Made by a program: the position numbers and the translations under genes. 64,000 nucleotides of DNA from Cyprinodon diabolis (taxonomy: Eukaryota; Chordata; Actinopteri; Cyprinodontiformes; Cyprinodontidae), in contig CM060073.1 in the NCBI GenBank assembly GCA_030533445.1, forward strand, positions 37,341,428 through 37,405,427. Reading direction: 5' to 3'. Shown in pieces: positions 48,520-60,400 of this stretch; the stretch's first letter is position 1, and the number at the start of each line of letters is the position of its first letter. The notes under the pieces are model-generated. The model was not told where the DNA came from. It did not search any database and saw only the letters and a list, made by a program, of their open reading frames with translations.

Positions 48520-51500
48520 GAAATCTCTCAAAACTCCCCCCTTAGCGCCAAAAATTGAAACTTTAAATATGGTTCAGATTTCTAACAAACTTACATTATC
48601 TTTTACTGTTTTCAGACACAGAACCCTGAAAAACTCCTAAATGTTTCTTATTCTTCATAAATTGCAATTCAAGTTGGGACATGTGATGCACCAAATAGCA
48701 TTAAGATTTGTAGCTGTATTTTGGAGTTTATAGGTATCTAAAACTTGACTTCTTAAGGATTTAATACAGACACATTTTCTAATTCTGCTACCTGTAGCTA
48801 CTGAGCAGGGAATACTGAGCAATTTTCCATTTAGCTGGTTTGTATGCAGACTAGTCAAGTGGTAGATGGTCTGTTAATATTATCAACATTTCAGAATTCT
48901 ACCAGCCTTGTAGGTGAGACTGCTGATGCTGAATGGAAACAACATCATAACAGGATGTTGATCTGAGGAAGTTAGATGAACCACTATTTTGTGACATTTG
49001 CTAAATATAGCAGATCTGTAAAGGTTAACAAAATAATATTTGTATTAAATTTCCAATATCATATAGAGGCTTGTGTGCTGCTACTTTTAGATGCGCCTAC
49101 ACCACTGAATCAAATGGCTAGACTAATTTCCATCATGCAGTCTAGCTCTGCAGAGCTCTGATGATGAACTAATATTGAAGGCAGGTGCATGGGGGTTTAA
49201 GACCACTGGTCTAATGGCTAGATGTGTGTATTCATGTTGCAAATATTGAAAAAAAAAATAAAAGAACAAAGCATTTAAATTTTTTTGTATGATGTACACT
49301 GCTATAATTCTAGACTTGTAAGTTTCAGATTTAGCCACGCTAAAAACAACTGGCAACACGGCACTGTTGCAAAGCTTAAATAATCTCCCTCCATGTTTTA
49401 AAATCTAATAGCTGAACACTATGGACCAGCACAACGAGAAGTTATCGAGTAAGTTTTAAAGACAAGATCTTATTCAGCGTTTTAGAGTAAATCCTACACC
49501 TAAAAAAAAAAAAAAATTGTCTGAGCATAAAGTTTCATATCTGGTTTTATGTCTAACAATTTTTTTATTTTATCAATTTTAAGGTAGTACCATAAGAGAC
49601 ACAAGAAGTACAAAATATTTCTAATCCCAGACTCCTCTGGCACCACAAATGCAAGACAGAACCCCCAAAAAATCTCCTGAAACATAGAGAGAAACACCAA
49701 CAAAGGTGATAATAATGCCGACATATTGAAGGGAATACTTCACAAAGCCTATTGTGCGAGTATCCTTTTCAGGCGGCAAACCCGCTGTAATTTGGTCTGC
49801 ATCATCTGCCTCTAGTCACAATGCAGCACTACAGCTTTGAAATGGATGGCAAATGAAGGCCATTTGTACATAATCATAGCAGATAGAAGAATTCAGAAGC
49901 CCTACAATGTGCTGTTGAGGTGGAAAGAAAGACCTTGGTCTATCTGTGGCAGCCAGCGTGGCTAAGGTTTGGCTGGGCTGTCAAGGGGTCTTTTTTTTTT
50001 TTTTTTTAAGAAACAAGCAAATCAATTCAAATCAAATCAGCTTGCTAGCCATGACATTTAAACAGTTCAATTTACATCCTTATGTTAAGAGGAGCGCTGC
50101 TCTCTAAGATCCTATTCATTCACAAAGAAATTAGACGGCTACATTTCAGCCGCTTAATAGAGCAAATATGCTGTAGCTGTACTGAGGAAGAAATCATGTC
50201 TTCTCAGAGTGTACAAAGGGACGGGCATTGTGTCATTATGAGCTGAGCACAAAAACACAGACAGACATATTGCACATAAAATAGATGCAGGCAGAAACAG
50301 GTAATGTTAGCTTTCCATAGCCATGCCAATGCAGGACATGCATGCAGTAAAGCATCCTAGCACAGATAGGTGTGTAGCAAAACATGCGTACATTAAAACA
50401 TAGTCATTGCTGGATAGTGTATATGCTGAGGGCTGCTGCCCTGCTGTGAAGGCTGGCAGGCACTTTTGTCATGGTGGTCCTTTTGTTTCACATCAAACAA
50501 AACACCACAGCTTTGCATATGGCTCCACTAATTTCTGCTAGTGTGACCCAGCCATTTATCATCGTCTCTCACCTTCTGCTCCCCCTAATGTGGCTCTGAT
50601 AGCTGCTCTCCACCGTGCAGCTCTGCCCAGGACGATAGAGGCATCTTTAGGCAGGGCTTGACACGATTGTGCATGTTTTTTTTTTGTTTTTTTTTTTTAT
50701 TGCACTTGTGAATGCACAAACACCTTTTACTGAGTGAATACAGATCCATACAAAATCCATGTCCTCATTTGCTAAAATATATACACACAGGAAAGTGAAC
50801 TAAAACTCCACTGCCCGCAGCTATGGAGAACCTTGAGATTAAAAACAAACCAGCAGCAATAGATGGGCAAGCACTTAAGATTTCTAATGCAGGCGACACA
50901 AGCATACATCATTAATTGAAGGGCTTTTCATAACAGTAACAGCAAAAAAGACTTAAGTGATTTTTTTACTTGTATTTTTATGACCTTAGGTGAAGGTTCC
51001 ACTACTTATAAAGTGTTTGAATAAATCTCAAAGTGGAGTTCTTTGTATAGTTAATTTGTTTGCTTACTTACTTTGAAACAACTATAGACAAAAATATGCC
51101 CATATAGGTTGGTGTTTTATTTGTTTTTTACTTATAAGTACCGTAGTATGTAGGAGAACTTTAGAGAACATATGAGGTGAAATCGTACAAAACCGATCGG
51201 CGACCAATTGTTACATTAAACTGTTAGGATAAACTAACCTAAACGCTGATACCAATTTCCTCCATAGATTTTCTTTTCAGAGATAAAAAATAAAGACACA
51301 AAAGAATAAAATTGGAAACAGCAGCTAACTATCAACTATACGGGCGTTTTAATTTTAATTTTCCACTGTTAAAAATTGCATTAAACTTTAACTTAAAAAA
51401 ATAAACCTGATTGAAGCAGCACACTATGTAGGGTTGGATCAACGTTCTGTGATTCCAAGATCAATTTTAAATTCAGTCCAACCGAAGGATTCAGAAGAAC

Positions 51501-51925
51501 CAGGAATTCAAATAAACAAACATCTGCATCCAAACCATGAATAGGGTTTTCTGTCATAAGTTCCATGAGTCTTGTCTTTGTGCACTATATGTTCTGTCAT
51601 TGTGAAAAAGAAGCAAAGCAAAATAGTAAAGTTCTTAATTTACTTGTCTATCATCATCATCTATGGACTGAAGATCATTCTTTCGCGTCATGGCCATGAC
51701 AAAAATATAAGCATGAAATTTAAATTATAGATACCAACTCATTATTCCCTCATAAATAATCACATGACACTTAGAATAAATTATTGAAACAGCTATTGAT
51801 TTCTAATTATTTATTCATTATTGGATAACCCCTTAAGATGACACATCTCTTTGAATTTCATCTCAATTTAATTAGGGAAATATTTCTCAAAAATATTATT
51901 TTACCTCAATAAAATTTTTACAAAC
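48520..51925. other. Intron sequence without recognised genes; regulatory candidates
   Basis: No repeats or exons identified. The tracts 49740-50200 and 50420-50660 are complex, unique-looking sequence and are proposed in the findings as possible conserved non-coding elements. Confidence 0.45.
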
Positions 51926-51929
51926 ATAT

Positions 51930-52110
51930 GAACACATATATTCTCATAGGTAGTGGAAGCCTGTGTTGACTCACATAGATTTTCATTCACTTTCAACCCT
52001 TTCTATGACCTAACCCTGACAATTGCCTAAACCTAACCCAATCAACACCTTAGCCCCAAACTTAACTGTTATTTCAGAGGATCGGGCCACAACCATAGCA
52101 TCACCTCTTC
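51930..52110 (-). repeat. Teleost repeat with degenerate GGTTAG words (minus orientation)
   Basis: On the minus strand this reads GGGTTAGGTTTAGGCAATTG, then AGTGAATGAAAATCTATGTG and AGTCAACACAGGC, followed by an ATATGTGTTCATATG tail. It is the same kind of repeat as 39175-39380 in the opposite orientation, strongly diverged. Confidence 0.5.
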
Positions 52111-52599
52111 CATTCACTCTCAGAGAAGCAAAACAACATTAGTGAATGAATGAATGACATATGAAAAATGTGCCTACTGATATATGAAGGATTTACTTCT
52201 GTTAAGTTTTTGTATAGTTAACATTTTTAAAAACCTGAAAAGGTTTTTTTTTACTATGGTAAATGACTTTTGGACCAGGATATCTTTTAAAAAATTCTTC
52301 GGCAACTGAAATAAAGGATTAGTGAAAAATTATTAAGAATCAAGCATGAAGTTACACCACATAATGAAACCCGGAGTCCTGCTTAGAGTGCATAGATAGC
52401 AATAACCTGCCTAAGACACATCTTAAATGTTATCAATAGATACTGCAGAAGAAAAAACAAGTAGAATGAAATTTAAAGCTAAATACATGTGAACTAAAGC
52501 ATAAAGTTGTGTAGTTAATAAATGCAACTACAGTTCAAAATGAACTTGTATAGAAAAATAACTTGCCTTGTTTAATAATAATAACTGAACTTTTTTGAT

Positions 52600-52792
52600 T
52601 TTACATGGGAGAAATTTATCCCTGCATTTAACCCATCCCCTTGGGGAGCAGTGGGCTGCCATTGTGTGGCGCCCCCGGAGTACTGTGGGGTCAAGGGTCT
52701 GTGTCAGGGACCCAGAGTGGAGGCTGTGGGGATCGAAAGGGTACTTGCAACCTTCTGAGAGCACAAGTGCACTGCTCCAACCACTAGGCAAT
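52600..52792. repeat. Dispersed teleost repeat (GGGGAGCAGTGGGC type)
   Basis: Contains TTTAACCCATCCCCTTGGGG, AGCAGTGGGCTGCCATTGTG, GTCAGGGACCCAGAGTGGAG and CTGCTCCAACCACTAGGCAA. These words occur together in a common fish repeat with a tRNA- or SINE-like look. It gives open frames on both strands that are not genes. Confidence 0.65.
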
Positions 52793-52799
52793 ATGAAAT

Positions 52800-55700
52800 T
52801 TCAATATGAAAATATGCAAAAATAAACTAGAGATACATTGAAGACAAAAAATATCCTGACCTGTCTCACCTGAGCAATGTTTTTCAATATCTCATGCCTC
52901 CCATAGCAATCCTTATACTTAGACAAGCAAAACTAATGATACTGAAGAAAGACTCTGCATCAACTGAAGAAGGCTGAATTGAAACAGATGGCATGGCAGA
53001 GAAAGATTTCCAGATACCATGTACAGTTTATATACAGCATGTTCACAGGGGATATTCAAAAATCTATAACTATGTCTCTGAGGAGCTGTGGTGGTGGGCT
53101 GTTTGACATCCATATCCTGCTGTACTGGGAGTCAGATGCATTCTTACATAAGACATTGCATAATACTTGTCTGTCCCACCAATAAGATATTAAAAGTTTT
53201 TTGATTATACAATAATGGTATCACTAAAATAGAGTAACATTAATATGTTGATGACTTTGTAATTGAGAGGCATCTCTGCTCTGGTGATTTTGAGTGATCG
53301 GGACATAAAAAATGTAAAAGGCTGAAAGTAAGTCTTTCAGTCCAAGCAAATTGTTCCTTTTTTATTTTAGACACTGGGATGCTTTAATCAAAGAACAAAA
53401 ACAGCTGGAATAGATCTGCAGAATATAGAGCTTAGATCCCAAACTTTCTTCTACGTGTTTGAGTTCGATTACAAACACAGACATGGGTTATATTGGTACA
53501 AATCCTCAAATAGTTTCTGATAAATTACGAACTATAAGAAAAAACATGATTTGACACCTAAAGAAAGAGTGAGTTATTTTCAAACATTGCAGACCAAAGA
53601 GCTGCAGAGGGAGGAAAAAAAATAAACAACAAGAAACAGTCTGACCGAATGTCTACAGTACAGGAATAGGGAGGACTGTGGACCGATAGGTGAATGGCTG
53701 AGCTTGAGAACCAGCCAGCAATCATTCCTTGCAGTATAACTCTCTATTTACCTGTATTTGCTGCTATTCAAAGGCAGTTTGTTAGTCTTTGATGTGTCTA
53801 TTTAACCAGCACACACTGTGAAGTGTTTCAAAAGAATCAAATAGCATTGAAACACTCGAGTCCTGTAACACTGGCTAACATGCACTGCAGTAGGGGGGCA
53901 GGCAAGAGAAATTAATGTTAGGCCTTTTGATGTGCTTGATCAGAAACATATTTATTAACTGCAAAGGGTGGCAGTAATTAACCCACAGACAGCTTGTTTT
54001 CTCTGGGTCTTCTCATGTGTCAAATGGTTCATCCCGAAAGGCTTCGCTAGCCACTTGCCAGCTCATGCACACATATCCCATCCCATCTCACTGGACCATT
54101 TTCTCCTCAATTAAGTAGACTATGAGCTTGTGTATATAATGTATATGTGTGTAGTTGTGTTGACATGAGTGGATAACAGAATGCTTAACAGCAGGAATAA
54201 AGAAATGAATACTGACAGCTTTAAAGTTTGAGATTGCTTCAAATAAGATGGGATTAAAATGTTTTTTATTCTAATTTAGTATCAAAAAGAGCTTATTGTG
54301 CAGCATTTAAACCTTAGAAATTGATTACTTAAGAATGCAAAAAAACGGCAAAAACAGTTGTTGGACTGAGATCAGTAAATACAACAAAACAACAGTCAGC
54401 TCTGTCATATTTTGACAAAATTCCAGACTTTTCCAAACTTTAAATTACAAAGAATCTATTTTATTTTTTTTTTCAAACTTTAACTTTAAATTATAAAGAA
54501 TGAAAAAGAAAGAAAATGGATTGTTGAACAGTTTATGGATGGATTGTTAATAGATGAACGATTTATAGAGAGATGCTGGGAATCATTTTCATATATATCC
54601 AGAACTGGACAACACTTAAAAAAAGTGGAATGAAATAGTCTTTGCCTGGAAAATCTGTTTTATCTTATAACTTTACAGTGAAGAGGTTTTTAGAATCCTT
54701 AAACAAAAAGCTCTACAATAACCTAATAAAACACCTGAAACAGTGTATTTCCACCGACTTATCTGCTGCAATAAAATTCGATATTTAATGTGATTTTTCT
54801 TTATTCTATATCTGATATGCTATGGAGTTATCTGCAACATTAGCATATCGCTAAGGGCATATGTTATATGACAAGGACATGGCATAGAAGTAGAAAGTAA
54901 GGAGCTTACCCAAGTCTTTTTTTGCACAATAACACAAAAAGAGAGAAAGAAAATGAAGAAAACACAGCCTGACTGATTCAAACGGAGAGAATAGATGGTC
55001 TTCGTCACACAGAGAGAAGACCCAGGAGAACATGAGTCTCTCACAGACAAAACACCAGATGAATATTTAGCAGCGAAATTAAAATTACAAAATAGCAGAA
55101 AAAAAGAGAAAAGAAATGGACAGAAAATATCTCTGTGAACGCCAATAGCACAATTTCAAACCTTTAATTCCACGTTACTTCTGCTAAGACATTGCTGCCT
55201 TCTTCCTACTTCTCTCCTTTTAAAGAAAAGAAAAAAAGCCATCTCCCAAATAACACAGGAAATAGTAAACCTAGCAGTATTTGTTTTATATCAAACAAAC
55301 CAGAGACATAAGCTGTGCCCAGCTCCAGCTCACAAGGATGCTTTCAAATACATAGAGTGTAAAATATCAGCAGAGCTAATGAAGTGCAATACTTTGAAGT
55401 CATACTATTGAAAATCTTTATGAAAAATCAAGAAGTTTTAAAAGTATTTTTACACAGTTTTGCCCCCTCTCAAGAGGTAGAAGAAATAGACATTGTTGTG
55501 AGTATATATATATCGCTGCAACATTCCTTTAACATAACATATGCTACATTAGCATGTCTATAGTACATAGTTGAAAATAATGCTTCTTTTATTACAGCAT
55601 AAAAAAGGACAGGTAAAATGCTAGTTTAAGTCTTTACAGAAGCGACATCTCTTGTACACACATTTATAGAGTACAGTCATTTACACTTGCAGACTACAAC

Positions 55701-56865
55701 AATTATAGAGCGCAAGAGGAGAGTTTGAGGTTGTCTACTGTTGTAGTAGTAGTGCAGTAATCTTCCACTATTACAGTTCAAAATTCTACGCAGTTAGTTT
55801 TCTATATTTATATTGCAAAAAAATGCTTATTTTCTTTATTCTTCTTGTTTATTTTATAAATAATACTTATTCTGATTCTACTTTAGGAGTTTTTAATTGA
55901 GCTTTCAGCAGAGTAACCAATCTAGTTCCATCTCATGTGGTAACATCTGTAAACTGGCAATATAAACCTTAATAGTGGTTAATGTTAAATTTGTTGAAAA
56001 ATTACTAATTTAGTGTATAGTTCGAAAAATAAAATCGAAGCGTAAACTATGAGAAACTCACTGAAGGTCCATATCTGCTGGAAGGCAGGGTTATAAAGCC
56101 AAGAATGAAACAAAACATTTCTTTCTTTTTCTTTGCAGAGTCCCCTGTGTACCATTAATTCTATCAAATCCACTTCCCTCCCACCAGCTTCTAAACTATC
56201 CACCGTCTGTCTGAAGGCAGAGAGATCTACAAGCGCTGCAACAGAGCAAGTGTAAAGTAGATTATCCTCATCCCGACATATCCAAAACCTCCATCTTCCT
56301 TGTGTTTCATCCTTTTCCTGATGTCCAAAGGAGATGCTTAGAAACTGAGGATAATGATGAATCAGGCCGAAAGCAGCAGCTGAGCTTGAGCTCATCTTAT
56401 TTTACTGTTTATTAATGTCTATTTTTTTATTATTTACCGAGGGTCTGACATGTAAAAACATATTGTCCCTTTTGACACACAGATTTTCTATAATTCAACA
56501 AAAAAATAAAGACACATATGAGTAAAAAAGGGAAAAGGATAAAACCGATAAGTGAACTTATGAGTTTTTTTGTTGGTGCCAAAGTAGAACAACTAACGAG
56601 GTTTGTAGAAAAAAAAAAAAGCAAAAAAAAAAAAAAAAAGCTTAGTTGTCGAGAGGATGCTTGTAAGATAAAGTAAAAAAAGTACATCCAATTGCAGAAA
56701 TCACAACTTGATATAACTAATATAACCAAGACGGTTGCTGCAGAAAGACGTAATGTAGTTTTCACTGGCTTTTAATCAAGTCTAAGTGGACATTTGGAAA
56801 AATTTTACTTTAAAATTGTATTTTATTTTAAAATGTATTTTAATTGAAACATTTATCCTACTATA
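52800..56865. other. Intron sequence without recognised genes
   Basis: A unique-looking tract at 53640-54110 is a regulatory candidate. A 136-codon minus-strand open frame at 55985-56395 has no recognised motif and no good splice context. The remainder is AT-rich. Confidence 0.45.
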
Positions 56866-56869
56866 TTTT

Positions 56870-57017
56870 ATCTCCATTCATTTTTTCTTTTGTAATGTGT
56901 TTATGTATTTTAGCCTTCAGTTTTTATCTTATGTTCCTTAACTGTGATTCCTGTACAGCACTTTGGTCAACCCTGGTTGTTTTAAATGTGCTTTATAAAT
57001 AAACTTTAAGTTGAGTT
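56870..57017 (+). repeat. LINE/SINE 3' tail fragment
   Basis: The segment CTGTACAGCACTTTGGTCAA followed by TTTTAAATGTGCTTTATAAA and TAAACTTTAAG is the typical 3' end shared by several teleost LINE and SINE families. The preceding T-rich stretch, from about 56870, is probably its untranslated region. It lies about 360 bases from the FAM172A exon at 57380. Confidence 0.6.
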
Positions 57018-57379
57018 CAGTAGTAAGAATGAGATGTCGTCATAAAATCACGCATTAACTCGACTTACACTTTTACTGTCAAAATAGTTGACGGAACAAT
57101 TTTAATTTGTTAATTCCTTAATGTATACATGTTTGTCTTTTTTAATTAACATGTGCAGGGTACATTTAGCTTTAAAGGTGAAAAGACAATCATTTACCAA
57201 GGTCTGTATTATAGAGTTTACACAGGGCTGTCTAGACTTTTGACAACAAAAGTAATACCAGCGTGTCATGTAAAGTTGCAGATCTGAATTCATTTTTGAA
57301 GATGAATCGTTACATTCTGTGTGTCAATGCAGCGTTAATAGGAGCTAGAGGGAGCAGGTGAAAAACTAACAACACTTAC

Positions 57380-57499
57380 CAACTCGACAAAAGACAGACC
57401 TCCGTAGCTGTGGGCAATAATGAAGACATTCTTAGCCGCAGCACTGGACACAAAGTGGTCCCACACGTAGAGCACGTGTTCTTCGGATGAGGCATTTTC
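57380..57499 (-). CDS. fam172a: FAM172A (ARB2A) internal coding exon carrying the AHSYGG nucleophile-elbow motif
   Basis: An internal exon of 40 codons, phase 0 at both ends. The acceptor is a pyrimidine-rich tract ending in AAAG just upstream of 57499, and the donor is GTAAGT directly after 57380. The translation starts ENASSEEH, runs through YVWDHF and AHSYGG, and ends FVEL, matching the Arb2 domain of vertebrate FAM172A as I know it. In the alpha/beta-hydrolase-like fold of this family, the serine of HSYGG (codon 31) sits at the nucleophile elbow, and it is intact here. FAM172A is described as a mainly nuclear protein linked to co-transcriptional control of alternative splicing and Argonaute-2; whether it hydrolyses anything is uncertain. 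The same frame stays open into both introns, but the splice sites and the end of similarity set the limits. The next exon downstream is at 29668-29784. I cannot tell fam172a from a possible fish duplicate copy without a search. Confidence 0.95.
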
Positions 57500-60400
57500 C
57501 TTTAAAAGAAAAAACAAAAAAAAACCAAACAAACCTCAAATGTCAGATCTACATCAAAGAGAGACACAAAAATATGTTTAAACTGACTTTACCAAAACCG
57601 CTGAAAAAAAATCAGTAGTTATTAAACTGTATTGACATTTTTATGCTAAAACATTAAGTCCTTAACCCTAAGCCCAACCAAATTGGAAAAAAAATAAAAT
57701 AAAAGTGGTATTAGCCTTAGGTAACTTTAACAAAAGGCCACACTTCTGCAGATCAATAAGTCTTGCATTTTGCAAATGCCTTAGATGTAAAACTCAATAG
57801 TGAGGATGACATAGCATTTAAATCTTAATTTGTAGCTCACTGCCAAATCAATGGTCTATCCAAATAGCAGTGAGGGCATAATAGAAAGACACTAAAACAA
57901 GGTCAAAGGGAACAGAGCAACATTAGACAGGAAGTAAAACGACATGCACACTTCTACCAGCGAGCCCACATCAATCTCATCTGTATGTATACAGTCACAC
58001 AAACGTCCAAGTTCATGTAACTGGAAGACATGTTTAATTAACCTGAGATGTAAGTGCTTATCCGAGGCTGCAGTGAACAATAGTAAAAGTATGGGCCAGA
58101 AAAGGGCAACCGTTAATGAACTTGAGACATTGATTCTGGGCTTTGATTTCCTATCAAACTGTCTGGTTCACAATAGAAATCAACAACGCAAACCCACAAG
58201 AGGCTGCTCTCCACATGGAGCGTTGCTGACTGCAAACACCTGTATCTTCCAAAGCAACTCCACACCATGCCACAGAGAGGCTACCCCCCCTCCACCGCCC
58301 ATACACACATAGACCCCACCGCACTGACAAGCACCCGCATTCCTACTAATTAGCATACCTATGCATGTAAAAAATATATCTGAAAATAAACAAACATACA
58401 GCCTATGGAGAATGGAGCCTCGTCTGTTAATTGAGTGTCAAACTGTTCAATGTGACTCAAAACAAATAATTAGCAATATAAGGTAAAGGACAAAGGATGT
58501 CTCTTCAGAGACTATCCTGTTAGCTTCCATGAATGTGATTGCATTTTAATAAGATAGTGCATTATAACAGAAAGATAATTACTTTAACTTTCACTTTCCA
58601 AAAGGGGGTAATTGAGGAGAAAGTGTAGAACACACACACAAACGTACAACACAATGTGGCTTAAACAGAAGTTTTAGAGGAAAGGAGGCCATCCTTTGAA
58701 TTCATGAAGTGTTTTGTTTGCCTGCATCTGTATGTACAAGTCTGAGTAAGCTTGTTGCATTTGATGATGTGCTGATGTGTATTTTTGGCTGTGGTGTTTG
58801 TCTAGAAGTAAATTAACCTGTCAGACTGTTTGTGTTTGCGCCATATTAGCATGTGGGGGTTGTAGTGTCAGCGGCAACCTTAGTTCACAGAGCGTGATGC
58901 AAGAGCGGGCAACTTCACGAAGTTCTGCCCTTCCGCCGTCATCGTCGTGGCGCGTTTGTTTTAGCACGCGCTTGTGTGCGGGTGTGTGTGTAAGGGTTTT
59001 GATTGTGTGCACAGTGGATGGCTGGAGTAGAGTTGTCTGTCTGAAAGGCTGTGACACCAAAGTGCTTTGAAGTCTCCCTCCTCTCCTTCACCTCGTCACC
59101 CTTCATCTATGAGGCTTATTTCATTAGTGCACCTCCCCATCCTTACTTTCTCCCTATCGTCTATACTCTTCGTTTTGCCATAGATACCACATGTTTTTAA
59201 ACACACCTCTTTGTCTTCCTCTGTCCTCCTCTCTACTCAGCCTTTACAGGCGAGACCTAAGATCTTTATGACAGCTTATAGCTCCTTTAGGAGTCAGTGT
59301 AAGCCACCTATACTTCACAAATACATTCAAAATAGCTGCTAATGACAAAATGCAGGCTAATGAGATCCATAGTATGGAATACAATTCTGGCTATTTCACA
59401 AGGTCTCTGAGGTCTCAGGGAAAATCGGTAAAAAAGGAAACAAAAGCAAATATGGTTGAGAATAAGTTTAAAGTAGGCTCAGGTCATAATGAAATCCCAA
59501 TCTTCATTTATTGGGAACTTCTGTCTTCTGAAAACAGATAGACGATGACTCAGCTCTGGACCTACCCAGACACAGCTGTTCTAAACTTACAGTCTGAGTA
59601 CAGAGAACATATATAGAGAAGCACCCAAGAGACCCTTACTGTCTCTGGAGTGAGGCTGTAGAGATTCATAGCTTTGGTGAGAGAATAAGTCGACAACGAC
59701 AACCATGTGTTGTATGCTTCCCAGATCTGGCCCTCTTTAAATAGTGGCATAAAGAATCCGTACGTCCCAGTTTAACATCAAACCAGCTTTGTGAACTGTT
59801 TGACTTCTGTCTGTCATCCACATATTTCAAGCAAGAAACTTTTACAGTCAGAACCATGGGTATGCAATGGGCTCCCCAGTTTTACGCGTTGTGGCCGATA
59901 TTTATTTGGAAGAAGTGAAGAGCAGAGAACTCTGCAACAGCCCAAACTGACTATTTTAGATACACTCAGATCCAAATCAAATGGTTTAACAGGTTCACTA
60001 AACACATTAACTCAGCGAAAAGAAACATCAAGTTAACAAGAGGGAATGCTAAAAATAACATGTTTTTGATGGAAGTCCAGAAAAAAAACAGCTTTTCCAG
60101 AAAGGACTTTGCTGAGCACACCACGAACCATGGAGGTTTCAATACAGAGGTTTACCGCAAACCTACACACACAGATTAAAGTCTGCATTTTAATTCACAT
60201 CAGCCAATGGAAGATAAAATGCTGGTTATCAGGACTCTAAGTTCTGGGGTGGATCGGATTCTTCTCTGTTCCAGTGGAGAAACCTAAAAAAATATATAAG
60301 CATGTCAGGAAATAATTCAAAGCCCCCGGTTACTTAAACTTGGGACTTGTCTAGTAATACAATAAAGCTAGCAAGAAAAAAACATTAGGTCTAACACAGG

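Larger units (their letters stand above)
29785..57379 (-). other. fam172a: FAM172A intron of 27,595 bases
   Basis: This interval is bounded by the GT donor after 57380 and the AG acceptor before 29784. Both flanking exons are in phase 0, and the protein reads on without loss. It holds old interspersed repeats (33.1, 33.4, 39.2, 43.8, 47.8, 51.9, 52.6 and 56.9 kb), a TA microsatellite, a tandem duplication at 48.3-48.5 kb and several unique-looking tracts. I recognise no nested gene on either strand. The long open frames at 35.2-35.8 and 56.0-56.4 kb have no recognisable homology. Confidence 0.9.

Noticed and set aside
52528..52825. Overlapping frames on both strands
   Set aside because: They are produced by the dispersed repeat at about 52600-52792.
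55985..56395. 136-codon minus-strand open frame close to a FAM172A exon
   Set aside because: A frame of this length is expected about once by chance in a window of this size and composition. No motif, splice context or homology was recognised.
59562..59857. Overlapping minus-strand frames with EGQIWEAYNTW
   Set aside because: Considered as an upstream FAM172A exon, but the residues do not match the expected basic linker and no paired splice sites fit.
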